A DNA stretch of 64,000 nt from Bacillota bacterium (GTDB lineage: Bacteria > Bacillota > Clostridia > Christensenellales > Aristaeellaceae), in contig JAEYOV010000005.1 in the NCBI GenBank assembly GCA_023411395.1, positions 1 through 64,000 on the forward strand. Reading direction: 5' to 3'. Both the position numbers and the translations under genes were made by a program. Position 1 is the stretch's first letter; every line of letters begins with the position of its first letter. Positions 50,823 through 59,371 of this stretch are shown here, piece by piece. Under the pieces are notes generated by a model that worked only from the letters and a program-made list of their open reading frames with translations, was not told the origin of the DNA and searched no databases.

Positions 50823-52000
50823 GCCTTCGGGACAGGCTAAAGGCGGTGGACAAGCCCAAGCCGCAAAATGTGCAAAAGCCTGCCGCTCCCGCCGCAGGAT
50901 GCTATCATGAGGAAATGACTTCCCCTTGGCCGGCTCTGCCGGGGATTCCCCGGGATTTGGCCGTATCTGGCCGTACGCTTAGCCTTGTGCTTCAGCAGCC
51001 GGTGCCAGAAAACATTGATCCTTACCGGGTGCTTTACCTGGATACAGAGACCACGGGGCTTTCCGGAGGCGTGGGGACCCTGGCTTTTTTGACGGGGGCC
51101 GGGTACTTTACGAAGGACGGCTTCACCGTTCACCAGTGGGTGATGCGGGATTATCCCGAGGAGCGGTTCATGCTCACCGCCCTGCAGGATCTTTGCGATG
51201 GCTTTGACCTTGTGGTGACCTTCAACGGCAAAACCTTCGACCTGCCCCTGTTGCAGGCGAGGATGCTGATGAACCGCATGGGTACGGAAGCCATCGAAAA
51301 AATGGCGCACGCCGATCTTTTGCACCCTGCCCGCAGGGTGTGGAAGCTGCGTTTAAAAAGCTGCCGGTTATGCCGCCTGGAGGAGGAGATTTTTCAATCT
51401 CCCAGAGAAAACGACCTGCCCGGCAGCGAAGCGCCGGAACGGTTCTTTCGGTATTTGAAAACAGGGGATTTCCTGCTGCTGAAAGACGTGATCGACCACA
51501 ACCGGCAGGACATTGTGTCCCTGGCAAGGCTTTTTTACCGGCTGATGAATGTGTACGAAAAACCGGAGCAGCAGAGCTTTTTCGAGGACATCTTCAGCGT
51601 GGGACGGGCGCTGGAAAAGCAGGGGGAAACGGCTCTGGCCAGGCATTGCTACCACCTTTGCCTGGGCGGCAGCGTGAAAGTCCAGGCGCAATTGAACCTG
51701 GGCCGAAGCTTTCTTCGGTCCCGAGAAATTGGCGAGGCCATCTCCGCCTACCAAAGGATGATCGCCTGCCGGGAAGGCGGTCTTGCTCCCTATATTGAGC
51801 TGGCCAAGCTGTATGAGCATAAGCGGCATGATGTAAAAAATGCCCTGGAAATCACAAAAGCAGCCATATTATTGGCTTCGGAGCCTGCTCTCGGCCCTCA
51901 AAACGCTATGCAAGAAACGCAAAATGCGTTACAATACCGTTATATGCGTCTTGTCAAAAAGGCGCAGACACTATCCCACGCAAAGGAGGCGCGGACGTAA
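50813..52000 (+). CDS. mrfB: MrfB/YprB-like DEDD exonuclease with TPR tail
   Basis: A 395-residue protein. The RNase H-like exonuclease domain lies at about 70-245 with VLYLDTETTGLSGGVGTLAF (D-x-E), VTFNGKTFDLPLLQAR and the closing HNRQDIVSLARL (H-x4-D). A tetratricopeptide-like region follows (about 260-380). GTG 50813 overlaps the helicase stop by 10 nt and has AAGGAGATG just upstream; a longer in-frame ATG lies deep in mrfA and is rejected. It is expected to degrade the strand opened by MrfA. Confidence 0.88.
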   Translation: MPVSLRDRLKAVDKPKPQNVQKPAAPAAGCYHEEMTSPWPALPGIPRDLAVSGRTLSLVLQQPVPENIDPYRVLYLDTETTGLSGGVGTLAFLTGAGYFTKDGFTVHQWVMRDYPEERFMLTALQDLCDGFDLVVTFNGKTFDLPLLQARMLMNRMGTEAIEKMAHADLLHPARRVWKLRLKSCRLCRLEEEIFQSPRENDLPGSEAPERFFRYLKTGDFLLLKDVIDHNRQDIVSLARLFYRLMNVYEKPEQQSFFEDIFSVGRALEKQGETALARHCYHLCLGGSVKVQAQLNLGRSFLRSREIGEAISAYQRMIACREGGLAPYIELAKLYEHKRHDVKNALEITKAAILLASEPALGPQNAMQETQNALQYRYMRLVKKAQTLSHAKEART

Positions 52001-52693
52001 ATGAGCTTTATGGGAAACATCAAGGGCCGCATGGCTCTTGCCAGACAAGGAAAGGGCGACGTGGAGGGCGCGAAGAAGCTGTATGAGGAGGCGCTTAATG
52101 CCGGGCTGAACTCCGCCCAATTCATGCTGGCCTATTCCGTACTGCTTTTGCGGGACGGGGATTATGAAAAGGCGAAGAGCCTTTTGGTGAAGACGCAAAA
52201 GGCCCCCGGTATTACCGACGGTCAGCGCCAGCAGCTTTTTATGAACTACGCGGTGGCCTGCTACAAGTTGGGGGATCTCCCCCGCGCTATCGAGCTGATG
52301 GAAAAGCAGCACCAGCGCAGCCCCAGCGGTATCATTTACGGCACGCTGGGATACCTGTACGTGGAAAGCGGGGACCTGGAAAAAGCCAAGGCCTTCAATC
52401 AGCAGGCCCTTGAGTATGATGATTCCGACCCCATCGCATTGGATAACATGGGTCAAACGCTCTACCGCCTGGCGGGGGACAAGGAGGCGGCCAAGCCTTA
52501 CTTTGAAAAGGCGGCAAAAGAAAAGCCCAACCAGATCGATACCCTGTACTTCCTGGCCCAGTACGACATGGAGGCCGGCAACAAGGAAGCCGCCATTGAG
52601 AAGCTGGAGAAGGCGCTGGAAGGGCGTTTCTCGCCGCTGAACCACGCCAACCGGGAAAAGATTCAAAATGCGCTGGATCAACTGAAAGCGTAA
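52001..52693 (+). CDS. TPR-repeat protein downstream of mrfAB
   Basis: A 230-residue cytosolic protein built of tetratricopeptide repeats (GDVEGAKKLYEEALNAG, GDYEKAKSLLVKTQK, YGTLGYLYVESGDLEKAKAF, ALDNMGQTLYRLAGDKEAA, NKEAAIEKLEKALEG). It starts immediately after the exonuclease stop with AAAGGAGG upstream. It may continue the TPR function of MrfB as a scaffold, but no direct evidence is in the sequence. Confidence 0.8.
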   Translation: MSFMGNIKGRMALARQGKGDVEGAKKLYEEALNAGLNSAQFMLAYSVLLLRDGDYEKAKSLLVKTQKAPGITDGQRQQLFMNYAVACYKLGDLPRAIELMEKQHQRSPSGIIYGTLGYLYVESGDLEKAKAFNQQALEYDDSDPIALDNMGQTLYRLAGDKEAAKPYFEKAAKEKPNQIDTLYFLAQYDMEAGNKEAAIEKLEKALEGRFSPLNHANREKIQNALDQLKA

Positions 52694-52706
52694 CGGGGTG
52701 AACGAT

Positions 52707-53360
52707 ATGCATCTGGACGGAATCAAGGCCGTGATCTTCGACCTGGACGGCGTGATCGTATCCACCGACGACTGCCATTATGAAGCCTGGCAGCAGTTGG
52801 CCGACAGGCAGGGCATTTATTTTGACCGGGAGATCAACCAGCGCCTTCGCGGCGTGAGCCGCATGGAAAGCCTGGAGATTCTTCTTAAGCGTGCCGCCCG
52901 CACTTATACGGCAGAAGAAAAAACCGTCATGGCCACCGAAAAGAATGAGGAATACAAGCGCCTGGTCATGAAGCTTAAGCCCTCGGACATCCTTCCCGGC
53001 GCGATGGAAACGCTGAAGGCATTGCGGGGAAAGGGGATTTTGCTCGCCATCGGTTCCTCCAGCAAGAACACGCCCATCATTTTGAAGCAGATCGGCCTGG
53101 AAGGATTTTTTGACGCCGTGGCCGACGGCAACCACATCAAAAACAGCAAGCCTGACCCGGAGGTGTTCCTTCTGGCCGCGAAGCTTATGAACCTAAATCC
53201 CGCCGCCTGCCTGGTGGTGGAGGATGCCGACGCCGGGGTGGAAGCCGCCCTGAACGGGAATATGCGGGTTCTGGGCGTAGGTGCGGCAGCTATAAACCCC
53301 CAGGCGACGATTACCGCAAATTCTTTGAAGGATATTGATCTTGCAGCCCTGATCGCGTAG
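52707..53360 (+). CDS. Beta-phosphoglucomutase-like HAD phosphatase
   Basis: A 217-residue HAD-family enzyme. Motif I is VIFDLDGVIVSTDD (nucleophile Asp), motif II LLAIGSSS, motif III Lys in HIKNSKPDPEVFLLA, motif IV LVVEDADAG. The cap segment RLRGVSRMESLEILL is characteristic of beta-phosphoglucomutase, which interconverts beta-glucose 1- and 6-phosphate in maltose or trehalose breakdown. ATG 52707 has CGGGGTGA upstream, 13 nt after the TPR gene. No maltose genes are nearby. Confidence 0.85.
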   Translation: MHLDGIKAVIFDLDGVIVSTDDCHYEAWQQLADRQGIYFDREINQRLRGVSRMESLEILLKRAARTYTAEEKTVMATEKNEEYKRLVMKLKPSDILPGAMETLKALRGKGILLAIGSSSKNTPIILKQIGLEGFFDAVADGNHIKNSKPDPEVFLLAAKLMNLNPAACLVVEDADAGVEAALNGNMRVLGVGAAAINPQATITANSLKDIDLAALIA

Positions 53361-53418
53361 TATTGGGCGTTATTTGGATATACTTATAAAGCATGGAAAC
53401 CGGTTGGGAGGAATGTGC

Positions 53419-54798
53419 ATGCTGGACCGGAAAATAGCTCAGGACGTATTGACGGAAGCCATGAAGACCGGCGGGGATTTCGCCGAAATCTTTCTGGAGG
53501 ACAGGCGCAACAACGTGCTGCAAATGCGCGGCGGGAAGATTGACACCGTTTTGAGCGGCAGGCGGCACGGCGCGGGCGTCCGCGTGTTTCAAAATCTGTC
53601 CGCCATATACGTGTATACCAACGATACTTCCAGGGAAGGGCTGATTGACTGCGCCAGGCGCGCCGCCGCCGCTGTGAAGGCCGGACAGGCGTCCGCCCCA
53701 TCCTCCTTGAAGCTTCGGGAAACGCTTTCGATCCATCCCATCGCTTATCCCCCTACCACGGTGAAAGCCGCCCAAAAGGCGGAAAAGCTGCGGGCGGCAC
53801 ACGCGGCTGCCTCCGCCTTGCCGGAGGTCAAGCAGGTGGTATTGGGCTATATGGATTCGGAGCAGGATGTATGGATTGCCAACAGCGAAGGGCTTTTCAC
53901 ATCCGATAAGCGTGTATACTCCCGCATGACCTGTTCCGCCGTGGCCACCGACGGCACGGAAAACCAAACCGGTTCCTGCAATCCCGGGGCCATGATGGGC
54001 TTTGAGTTGTTTGACCAACGGGTGGACCCTTATAAGGTGGGCCGTGAAGCGGCGGAAATCGCCGTCACCATGCTTCACGCCCCGGTGTGTCCGGCGGGCG
54101 TGATGCCGGTGGTCATCGATAACGGCTTTGGCGGCGTCATCTTCCACGAGGCCTGCGGCCACAGCCTGGAGGCCACGGCAGTGGCCTTTGGCGCCAGTGA
54201 ATTCGCCGGGAAGCTTAACCAGAAAATTGCCGCCGAATGCGTGACTGCCATTGACGACGGCACCATGCCCAATGAGTGGGGCAGCCTGAACATTGACGAC
54301 GAGGGCACGCCCACCAACCGCCTGGTACTCATTGAAAACGGTATTCTGAAAAACTATATGGTCGACAAGCTGAACGGGCGTCGCATGAATATGCCCTCTA
54401 CCGGCAGTTCCCGCCGGGAAAGCTACGCCTTCGCGCCTACCTCCCGCATGCGCAACACCTACATCGCCGCCGGGAATGACGATGAGCGTGAAATGATCGC
54501 CACCATGGGCGACGGGTTGTACGCCCGGCGCATGGGCGGCGGCTCGGTGGATCCCGCCACGGGCGAATTCAACTTCAACGTCATGGAGGGGTACCTGGTC
54601 AAGGATGGGAAGATTGCTTCCCCGGTCAGGGGCGCATCTTTGATTGGGCGCGGCTCGGAGGTGCTCCAGCGCATCGACCGGATAGGGAAGGACATGCAAA
54701 TGTCACAGGGTATGTGCGGCAGCGTCAGCGGCAGCGTGCCCACCAACGTGGGCCAGCCCATGATCCGCGTCAGCCATCTCACCGTCGGCGGAAGATAG
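53419..54798 (+). CDS. tldD: TldD-like metalloprotease subunit
   Basis: A 459-residue protein of the TldD/PmbA family. The zinc motif HEACGH is in FGGVIFHEACGHSLEA, with the metal-binding Cys expected in the C-terminal part. With TldE it forms a heterodimeric protease that trims peptides such as microcins or CcdA. TTGGGAGGAA precedes ATG 53419. The tldE gene follows after 13 nt. No precursor peptide gene is evident nearby. Confidence 0.92.
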   Translation: MLDRKIAQDVLTEAMKTGGDFAEIFLEDRRNNVLQMRGGKIDTVLSGRRHGAGVRVFQNLSAIYVYTNDTSREGLIDCARRAAAAVKAGQASAPSSLKLRETLSIHPIAYPPTTVKAAQKAEKLRAAHAAASALPEVKQVVLGYMDSEQDVWIANSEGLFTSDKRVYSRMTCSAVATDGTENQTGSCNPGAMMGFELFDQRVDPYKVGREAAEIAVTMLHAPVCPAGVMPVVIDNGFGGVIFHEACGHSLEATAVAFGASEFAGKLNQKIAAECVTAIDDGTMPNEWGSLNIDDEGTPTNRLVLIENGILKNYMVDKLNGRRMNMPSTGSSRRESYAFAPTSRMRNTYIAAGNDDEREMIATMGDGLYARRMGGGSVDPATGEFNFNVMEGYLVKDGKIASPVRGASLIGRGSEVLQRIDRIGKDMQMSQGMCGSVSGSVPTNVGQPMIRVSHLTVGGR

Positions 54799-54811
54799 GA
54801 GGGGATAAGCC

Positions 54812-56155
54812 ATGACATTGGATGTTTTTTTGAGCAGGCTGATGGATGATGCCCGTGACGCGGGCATCGAGGCCGCCGAGGCTTATATCGCCTCCGGCGA
54901 CAGCTTTAAGGCTGTTTCCGTCCAGCAGGAGATTGTGCAGTACGCCGTGAACACCACCTGCGGCCTGTCGCTGCGGGGGTTGTACAGGGGAAAGATGGGC
55001 TACGCCTCCACCGAGGTGATGGATGAGGAAGCCGTGGGCCAATTGGTGCAGGGTGTTTTGGAAAGCGCCTCCCTGTCGGAGGAAGAAGACAAGCAGTTCA
55101 TTTACGCCGGGGATGAAAAATATCCCGAAGTGGAGACCTACAACCCAGCATTGGAAGCTGTTTTGCCCAAGGAAAAGCTGGACTTTGTTTTGAATATGGA
55201 AAAGGCGGCTCTCAACACCGATCCCCATGTCAGGCAGGTGAAGCATAACACCATCTTGTCCGGCAGCGGTCAGGTTCGCATCAAAAATTCCTACGGACTG
55301 GACATTTCTTACAAAGGAAACTACTGCTGTGCCTACCTTCAGCCCATCGCAAGGGAAGGCGACAAGGCAAACACGGCCTTTGATATCGCCCTTTCCCACG
55401 ATTTTGCAAAGCTTGACTATCAAGCGCTGGCGGAGTCGGCGGTAAAAAAGGCCGTATTTGGCCTTGCGGGCAAATCCGTCAGGAGCGGAACCTACCGGGT
55501 GATCCTGAAGAATGACGCCATGGCGGACCTTATGGAAACCTTCTCCGGCATCTTCTCCGCGGAAAACACGCAGCACGGCCTGTCGCTTTTGAAGGGCCGG
55601 GTGGGGGAAACCATTGCGGCGGATTGCATGACGCTGATGGACGACCCATTATTGCCCTTTGGCAACGGCAGCCGGCCCTTTGATGCGGAGGGCGTGGCTA
55701 CAAAAACCAAGGCCGTGATTGAGGGCGGCAAGCTGAAAACGCTTCTGCACAATCTCAAAACTGCGGAAAAGGACGGGGTCCAAACTACCGGCAACGCAAG
55801 CAAAGCAGGCTACAGCGCTCCCGTACGCGTATCGCCAACCAACTTTTTCATAAAGCCCGGTGCGGACGATCTTGAAACGCTGATGAAAAAGATGGGTGAC
55901 GGGCTGGTGATTACGGAGCTGAGCGGCCTGCACAGCGGCGCCAATGGCGTCAGCGGCGACTTTTCACTGCTGGCCAAAGGATTTTCTGTAAAAGAAGGGA
56001 AAAAGGGCGATCCTGTCGAACAAATCACCATCGCCGGAAATTTCTATCAGCTTTTACAAAACGTGCGTGCTGTGGGAAGTGATTTGAAGTTCCCCGGCGG
56101 CAATGTGGGGAGCCCCTCCATCGACGCGGGGGAAATGGCTGTTGCGGGGAACTGA
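54812..56155 (+). CDS. tldE: TldE/PmbA-like protease partner
   Basis: A 447-residue PmbA/TldE protein without the zinc motif, as expected for the non-catalytic partner. Recognisable segments are NTTCGLSLRGLYRGKMGYAS, GRVGETIAADCMTLMDDPLL and the C-terminal SGLHSGANGVSGDFSLLAKG. TAGGAGGGGAT precedes ATG 54812. It is translated together with tldD. Confidence 0.92.
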   Translation: MTLDVFLSRLMDDARDAGIEAAEAYIASGDSFKAVSVQQEIVQYAVNTTCGLSLRGLYRGKMGYASTEVMDEEAVGQLVQGVLESASLSEEEDKQFIYAGDEKYPEVETYNPALEAVLPKEKLDFVLNMEKAALNTDPHVRQVKHNTILSGSGQVRIKNSYGLDISYKGNYCCAYLQPIAREGDKANTAFDIALSHDFAKLDYQALAESAVKKAVFGLAGKSVRSGTYRVILKNDAMADLMETFSGIFSAENTQHGLSLLKGRVGETIAADCMTLMDDPLLPFGNGSRPFDAEGVATKTKAVIEGGKLKTLLHNLKTAEKDGVQTTGNASKAGYSAPVRVSPTNFFIKPGADDLETLMKKMGDGLVITELSGLHSGANGVSGDFSLLAKGFSVKEGKKGDPVEQITIAGNFYQLLQNVRAVGSDLKFPGGNVGSPSIDAGEMAVAGN

Positions 56156-56240
56156 CGGTTTCAACAATGATGCTATACCCGCAAGAACAGATTTCCGGCA
56201 GCTTTGTACGCTTTACAGAAGTCCGCAAGGAGGAGATACG

Positions 56241-56609
56241 ATGACGCAAGTGTTTTCCTTTATCTTTGGGGCGGGATACTACCTGGTATGCCTGTCTGTG
56301 CTTCTGCGCGCACTGCTCATGTTTGCAGCATATTTGAAGTCTTCGCCTGATGGGCGGAAGAAGTCAGCGTCATCCCTTATGCTCTCGGCAGCGGTGGAGT
56401 TGGCATGGTGTGCGGTGGTGGGCTTGAGCTTCAGCGTATCCCATTTGGATTTGATCCCGCTGGTGCTTTCCATCATGGGCCTTTCGGCGTTGCGGCGTAT
56501 TGCTCCCTTTGAAAAGGTGGGTTCGCGGCATGTATACAGCCTGCTTTCGTCCCTGCTCCCCAACAAACAGGCAACCCTGGCCAGGGCAACGGCGATGCAT
56601 CTGTTCTAG
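56241..56609 (+). CDS. Small membrane protein of unknown function
   Basis: A 122-residue protein with three or four hydrophobic helices (FGAGYYLVCLSVLLRALLMF, LMLSAAVELAWCAVVGLSF, LIPLVLSIMGLSALRRI) and a basic loop. I recognise no family. AAGGAGGAGATAC is before ATG 56241. It follows tldE by 85 nt and ends at a very strong terminator, so it may be the last gene of the operon. Confidence 0.6.
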   Translation: MTQVFSFIFGAGYYLVCLSVLLRALLMFAAYLKSSPDGRKKSASSLMLSAAVELAWCAVVGLSFSVSHLDLIPLVLSIMGLSALRRIAPFEKVGSRHVYSLLSSLLPNKQATLARATAMHLF

Positions 56610-56628
56610 CAGTGAAGCAAAACTCATT

Positions 56629-56688
56629 CCCCTCCTGGCGCCTGTGCAAAAGCCTTGCTTTGGCACAGGCGCCAGGAGGGGCGTTTTT
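56629..56688 (+). terminator. Strong terminator with 19-bp stem
   Basis: Arms 56629-56647 and 56663-56681 are exact complements (core CCTCCTGGCGCCTGTGC), followed by CGTTTTTCT. It overlaps the approach to the next gene's ribosome site. Confidence 0.88.
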
Positions 56689-56707
56689 CTGAAATGGAGG
56701 CATTTCT

Positions 56708-57460
56708 ATGCAAGGTGCGTCCCGCGTTGTCTACGCGGACATTCTGGCGGGGCTCATGGCAGCCGGACTGGAACGCGGCATGCTGGCAGAGGTGCACAGT
56801 TCACTTTCCAGCTTTGGATATGTGGAGGGCGGGGCGGATACGGTGATACGTGCCCTGACGGATGCCGTAGGGCCGGCGGGCGGGATCGTGATGCCGGCCT
56901 TTCGTATTTCTCCGCCAGTACCCATGGACGCGGAGGATGCGGCTCAGGGTATCACGCTGAAACTAAAGATCCTCCCGGAGGATCACAGGGATCGGAGCGG
57001 CATGGGCGTGATTGCCGATATATTTTCAAGGCGGCCCGATGTGATGATGGGGGAGGGGCTGTTCCGTGTCAGCGCATGGGGCAAGGACAGGGAAATCAAC
57101 AGCCGCGGTTTTCAAAATGTCATCGATAGCGGCGGAATGGGCATATTGCTGGGCGTGGATATCTACAGGCTATCCAGCATGCACTACATGGAAGGCAATC
57201 TTCCCGATGAGATTCGCGCCATTTTTAAGCCTCCCGAGGAAGTGAAAAAGCGTTATCCCGAAAATCAATGGTTCGTGGAAACGGGATCGCCGCCTGTGAA
57301 GGCCTGGTATAAGATCCAGGAGGAAGCCTATCGCCGGGGCTATATACGGGATACGTATATCGGCCCGTGCAAGTGCATGTTCTTTGTGGTAAAAGATGTG
57401 GTAGGCTTGTACAAAGAGGCGCTAGAGACAGACCCGCTGGGGCTGTATGGGCTGAGATAA
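56708..57460 (+). CDS. AAC(3)-family N-acetyltransferase
   Basis: A 250-residue protein of the antibiotic_NAT fold. The family start VHSSLSSFGYVEGGADTVIR and VGPAGGIVMPAF are clear, and GVDIYRLSSMHYME matches the conserved region around the catalytic His (GCGHDxNTSLHLAE type), though poorly conserved. Members acetylate the 3-amino group of aminoglycosides, but chromosomal homologues such as YokD often act on other substrates. GGAGG precedes ATG 56708. Confidence 0.8.
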   Translation: MQGASRVVYADILAGLMAAGLERGMLAEVHSSLSSFGYVEGGADTVIRALTDAVGPAGGIVMPAFRISPPVPMDAEDAAQGITLKLKILPEDHRDRSGMGVIADIFSRRPDVMMGEGLFRVSAWGKDREINSRGFQNVIDSGGMGILLGVDIYRLSSMHYMEGNLPDEIRAIFKPPEEVKKRYPENQWFVETGSPPVKAWYKIQEEAYRRGYIRDTYIGPCKCMFFVVKDVVGLYKEALETDPLGLYGLR

Positions 57461-57500
57461 AAACAAAAAGGCCGGGCCTTCTGAGCAGATGACCCGGCTT
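57461..57500. terminator. Bidirectional terminator between acetyltransferase and SOD genes
   Basis: GCCGGG (57471-57476) and CCCGGC (57493-57498) form the stem; on the minus strand CTTTTTGTTTTTA follows, so it mainly ends the SOD transcript. Confidence 0.75.
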
Positions 57501-57513
57501 GCTCTATGGCAGC

Positions 57514-58014
57514 CTATCTCCCCATCACGTCGCCGCAGGCAATTTTCATGCCTGAGTCGCCGGCGGGTTGTGTCCTGTAATCATCGGGGTTCTCATGGAT
57601 GACCACGGCCCGGCCCACAGCTTCCGCCACGGTAAAGCGGGGCGTGAAAAAGCTCAAATGGGCCGAGCCCCCCTTGGTAGGGGCTGCCAGCAGCACCGGG
57701 AAATCGCCGGCGTGCTGGGGATGGGGCTGATTGGTAGGGTTATAGTGACCGCCGGCCTGGGGGAAATAGTCAACGTTCCCATTGGAAGCGGTTACGGGCG
57801 TGCCGCTGCAGTTGCCTGAATGAAGGTGGAAGGCGAAGAAGTTGGAAGGCGTATGGGGCAGGCCCGCGATATCTGCCTGTACATAGGTGCCGCCCGCCGC
57901 CTCCTTGAAAATGACCGTACCGCGGATTTTGGGAAAGGCGGGGCTGCCTGCCACATTGGCAATGGCTTTGGCCGGGGTGATGGGGCCTGTCATGCCCGTA
58001 TCATCTAAAAGCAT
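57514..58014 (-). CDS. Cu/Zn superoxide dismutase-like protein
   Basis: A 166-residue member of the Cu/Zn SOD family without a signal peptide. Copper and zinc ligands align: FAFHLHSGNCSG, GGHYNP, HPQHAGDFP, and VVIHENPDDY; a Cys pair (GNC and IACG) can form the intrasubunit disulfide. The conserved Arg near the end corresponds to the segment TQPAGDSGMKIACG where the usual Arg is Lys. I use ATG 58014 after CGGAG; TTG 58023 is possible. Such enzymes are uncommon in Clostridia. Confidence 0.85.
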   Translation of the reverse strand: MLLDDTGMTGPITPAKAIANVAGSPAFPKIRGTVIFKEAAGGTYVQADIAGLPHTPSNFFAFHLHSGNCSGTPVTASNGNVDYFPQAGGHYNPTNQPHPQHAGDFPVLLAAPTKGGSAHLSFFTPRFTVAEAVGRAVVIHENPDDYRTQPAGDSGMKIACGDVMGR

Positions 58015-58130
58015 CGTATTCAACTCCGGTTTTATTTTCAGCGCAGGTTTAGGCCTGCTGTTCTATCCTATGATGTCATGTTAGGTTTGGTGGGCAACCT
58101 GTTGTAAGAAATGCGGCTCGCGCCGTGGCC

Positions 58131-59234
58131 TCACTTTACCGCCAGGCCTTGGGTACCAAACACGGGTATGCCTTCCCCGCCCGCCACCTGGAGCAACATA
58201 AGCCTCCCCTGATTGCCGGTTTCAAAGGCGGATACGGTGCCCTGATTGCCGTTGAGAACATAGAAGAAGCGCCCGCAGGGGCTGATGCCGTTGTCGATGG
58301 GTGCTCCTTGCGGCGTTCCCTCCGGAGTGCTGCGTACATTTTCAATAAAAGTCAATACGCCGCTGTCCTGGACGCGGAAGATGGAAATGGTGCCGCTGCC
58401 CGTATTGGAGGTGTAGGCAAAACGTCCGCACCGGGAAACGGATACCCAGCAGGTCGCTTGCTGGCCGGTGGGAACGGAACCGCTGATCACAGTCAGCGTG
58501 CCGTTCGCGTTCAGAACGTATGAGGAAAGCGCATTGGCGCCGGCCTCCGCCACCAGCAATATGCCGCATCTTGTAAACGCTGCGCCGAAGGGGCCCGCGC
58601 CGTTGGAAGCGTTAGACACTTGCAGCATGGCCGTGCCGTTGCGGTTGATGCAGAACACGGTGATCCTGTTTGTGGTAAGCTCCGTCACCACCAATTGCCT
58701 TCCGTTAAGGCTGAACAATACTTGCGCAGGCTGGGCATTATCGGTGCTCAAATTTCGGGTAGAATTCGGGATCATGGTCAAAACGCCGCAGCTGTCCACA
58801 TAAAAGCCCGTGATATTCGAGTCGAAGTTGTTGGCGCTGCTGCCAACGTTGGAGACATACAGGAAATTGCCATGCTGGGTAAGGCTGTTGGGCTGCTGGC
58901 CGCCGGAATTGACAACCGAGGCCCGCACCAGCCCGCCGTCCTTCATGACCCGAAAGCTTGTGATGCTGTTGCTGCCCGTGTTCACCGCAAAGAGAAATCG
59001 ACCGCACCGGGACAGGATCAACGAACCCTGGGACGCCAGCGGATCAATGCCGTCATCCGGTGTGGCAGAGGATACCTCCCGCGTGCCGGTACCGCTGCCG
59101 CCGGTTAAATAAAAGTCGCGAAGCTTAAGGGTGCCGTCCCGTAGCCTGCGGAAGGCCACGATTTCGTTCTCCTGAACGCCGTTGGTCATGATATATACCA
59201 TGCCTTTTAGCCGGATTTGCTCTTCCAAAATCAT
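58131..59234 (-). CDS. Beta-propeller protein of the lactonase/YVTN type
   Basis: A 367-residue protein of seven repeating blades, each with a G-R-F-x-Y/F-x-x-N-x-G-S-x-S-I-x-x-F/Y pattern (GRFLFAVNTGSNSITSFRV, GNFLYVSNVGSSANNF, GRFAYTSNTGSGTISIFRV, GRFFYVLNGNQGTVSAFET). This fits the 6-phosphogluconolactonase/YVTN family. No signal peptide is visible. CAAGGAGGAA precedes ATG 59234. The blades are rich in Cys (SRCGRF), once per blade. Enzymatic role is not certain. Confidence 0.8.
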   Translation of the reverse strand: MILEEQIRLKGMVYIMTNGVQENEIVAFRRLRDGTLKLRDFYLTGGSGTGTREVSSATPDDGIDPLASQGSLILSRCGRFLFAVNTGSNSITSFRVMKDGGLVRASVVNSGGQQPNSLTQHGNFLYVSNVGSSANNFDSNITGFYVDSCGVLTMIPNSTRNLSTDNAQPAQVLFSLNGRQLVVTELTTNRITVFCINRNGTAMLQVSNASNGAGPFGAAFTRCGILLVAEAGANALSSYVLNANGTLTVISGSVPTGQQATCWVSVSRCGRFAYTSNTGSGTISIFRVQDSGVLTFIENVRSTPEGTPQGAPIDNGISPCGRFFYVLNGNQGTVSAFETGNQGRLMLLQVAGGEGIPVFGTQGLAVK

Positions 59235-59324
59235 TTGGATTCCTCCTTGGAAAGTAGACTCCCTATATATGTTATGCATCGGAAAAGCCATGTGCGCGGG
59301 CTTGTTTCGCTTGGGTACGCGCAG

Positions 59325-59357
59325 AAAAAAGGCCGGGTTTTTTTCCGGCCTTTTTTG
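59325..59357. terminator. Terminator of the MATE gene
   Basis: AAAAAAGGCCGG and CCGGCCTTTTTT flank a T-rich loop, functional in either direction, 15 nt after the MATE stop. Confidence 0.8.
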
Positions 59358-59371
59358 AGGTCAATCAGGGA

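Noticed and set aside
53311..54699. Minus-strand frame of 462 codons
   Set aside because: It mirrors tldD; His/Gly-rich translation with no recognisable domain or start signal.
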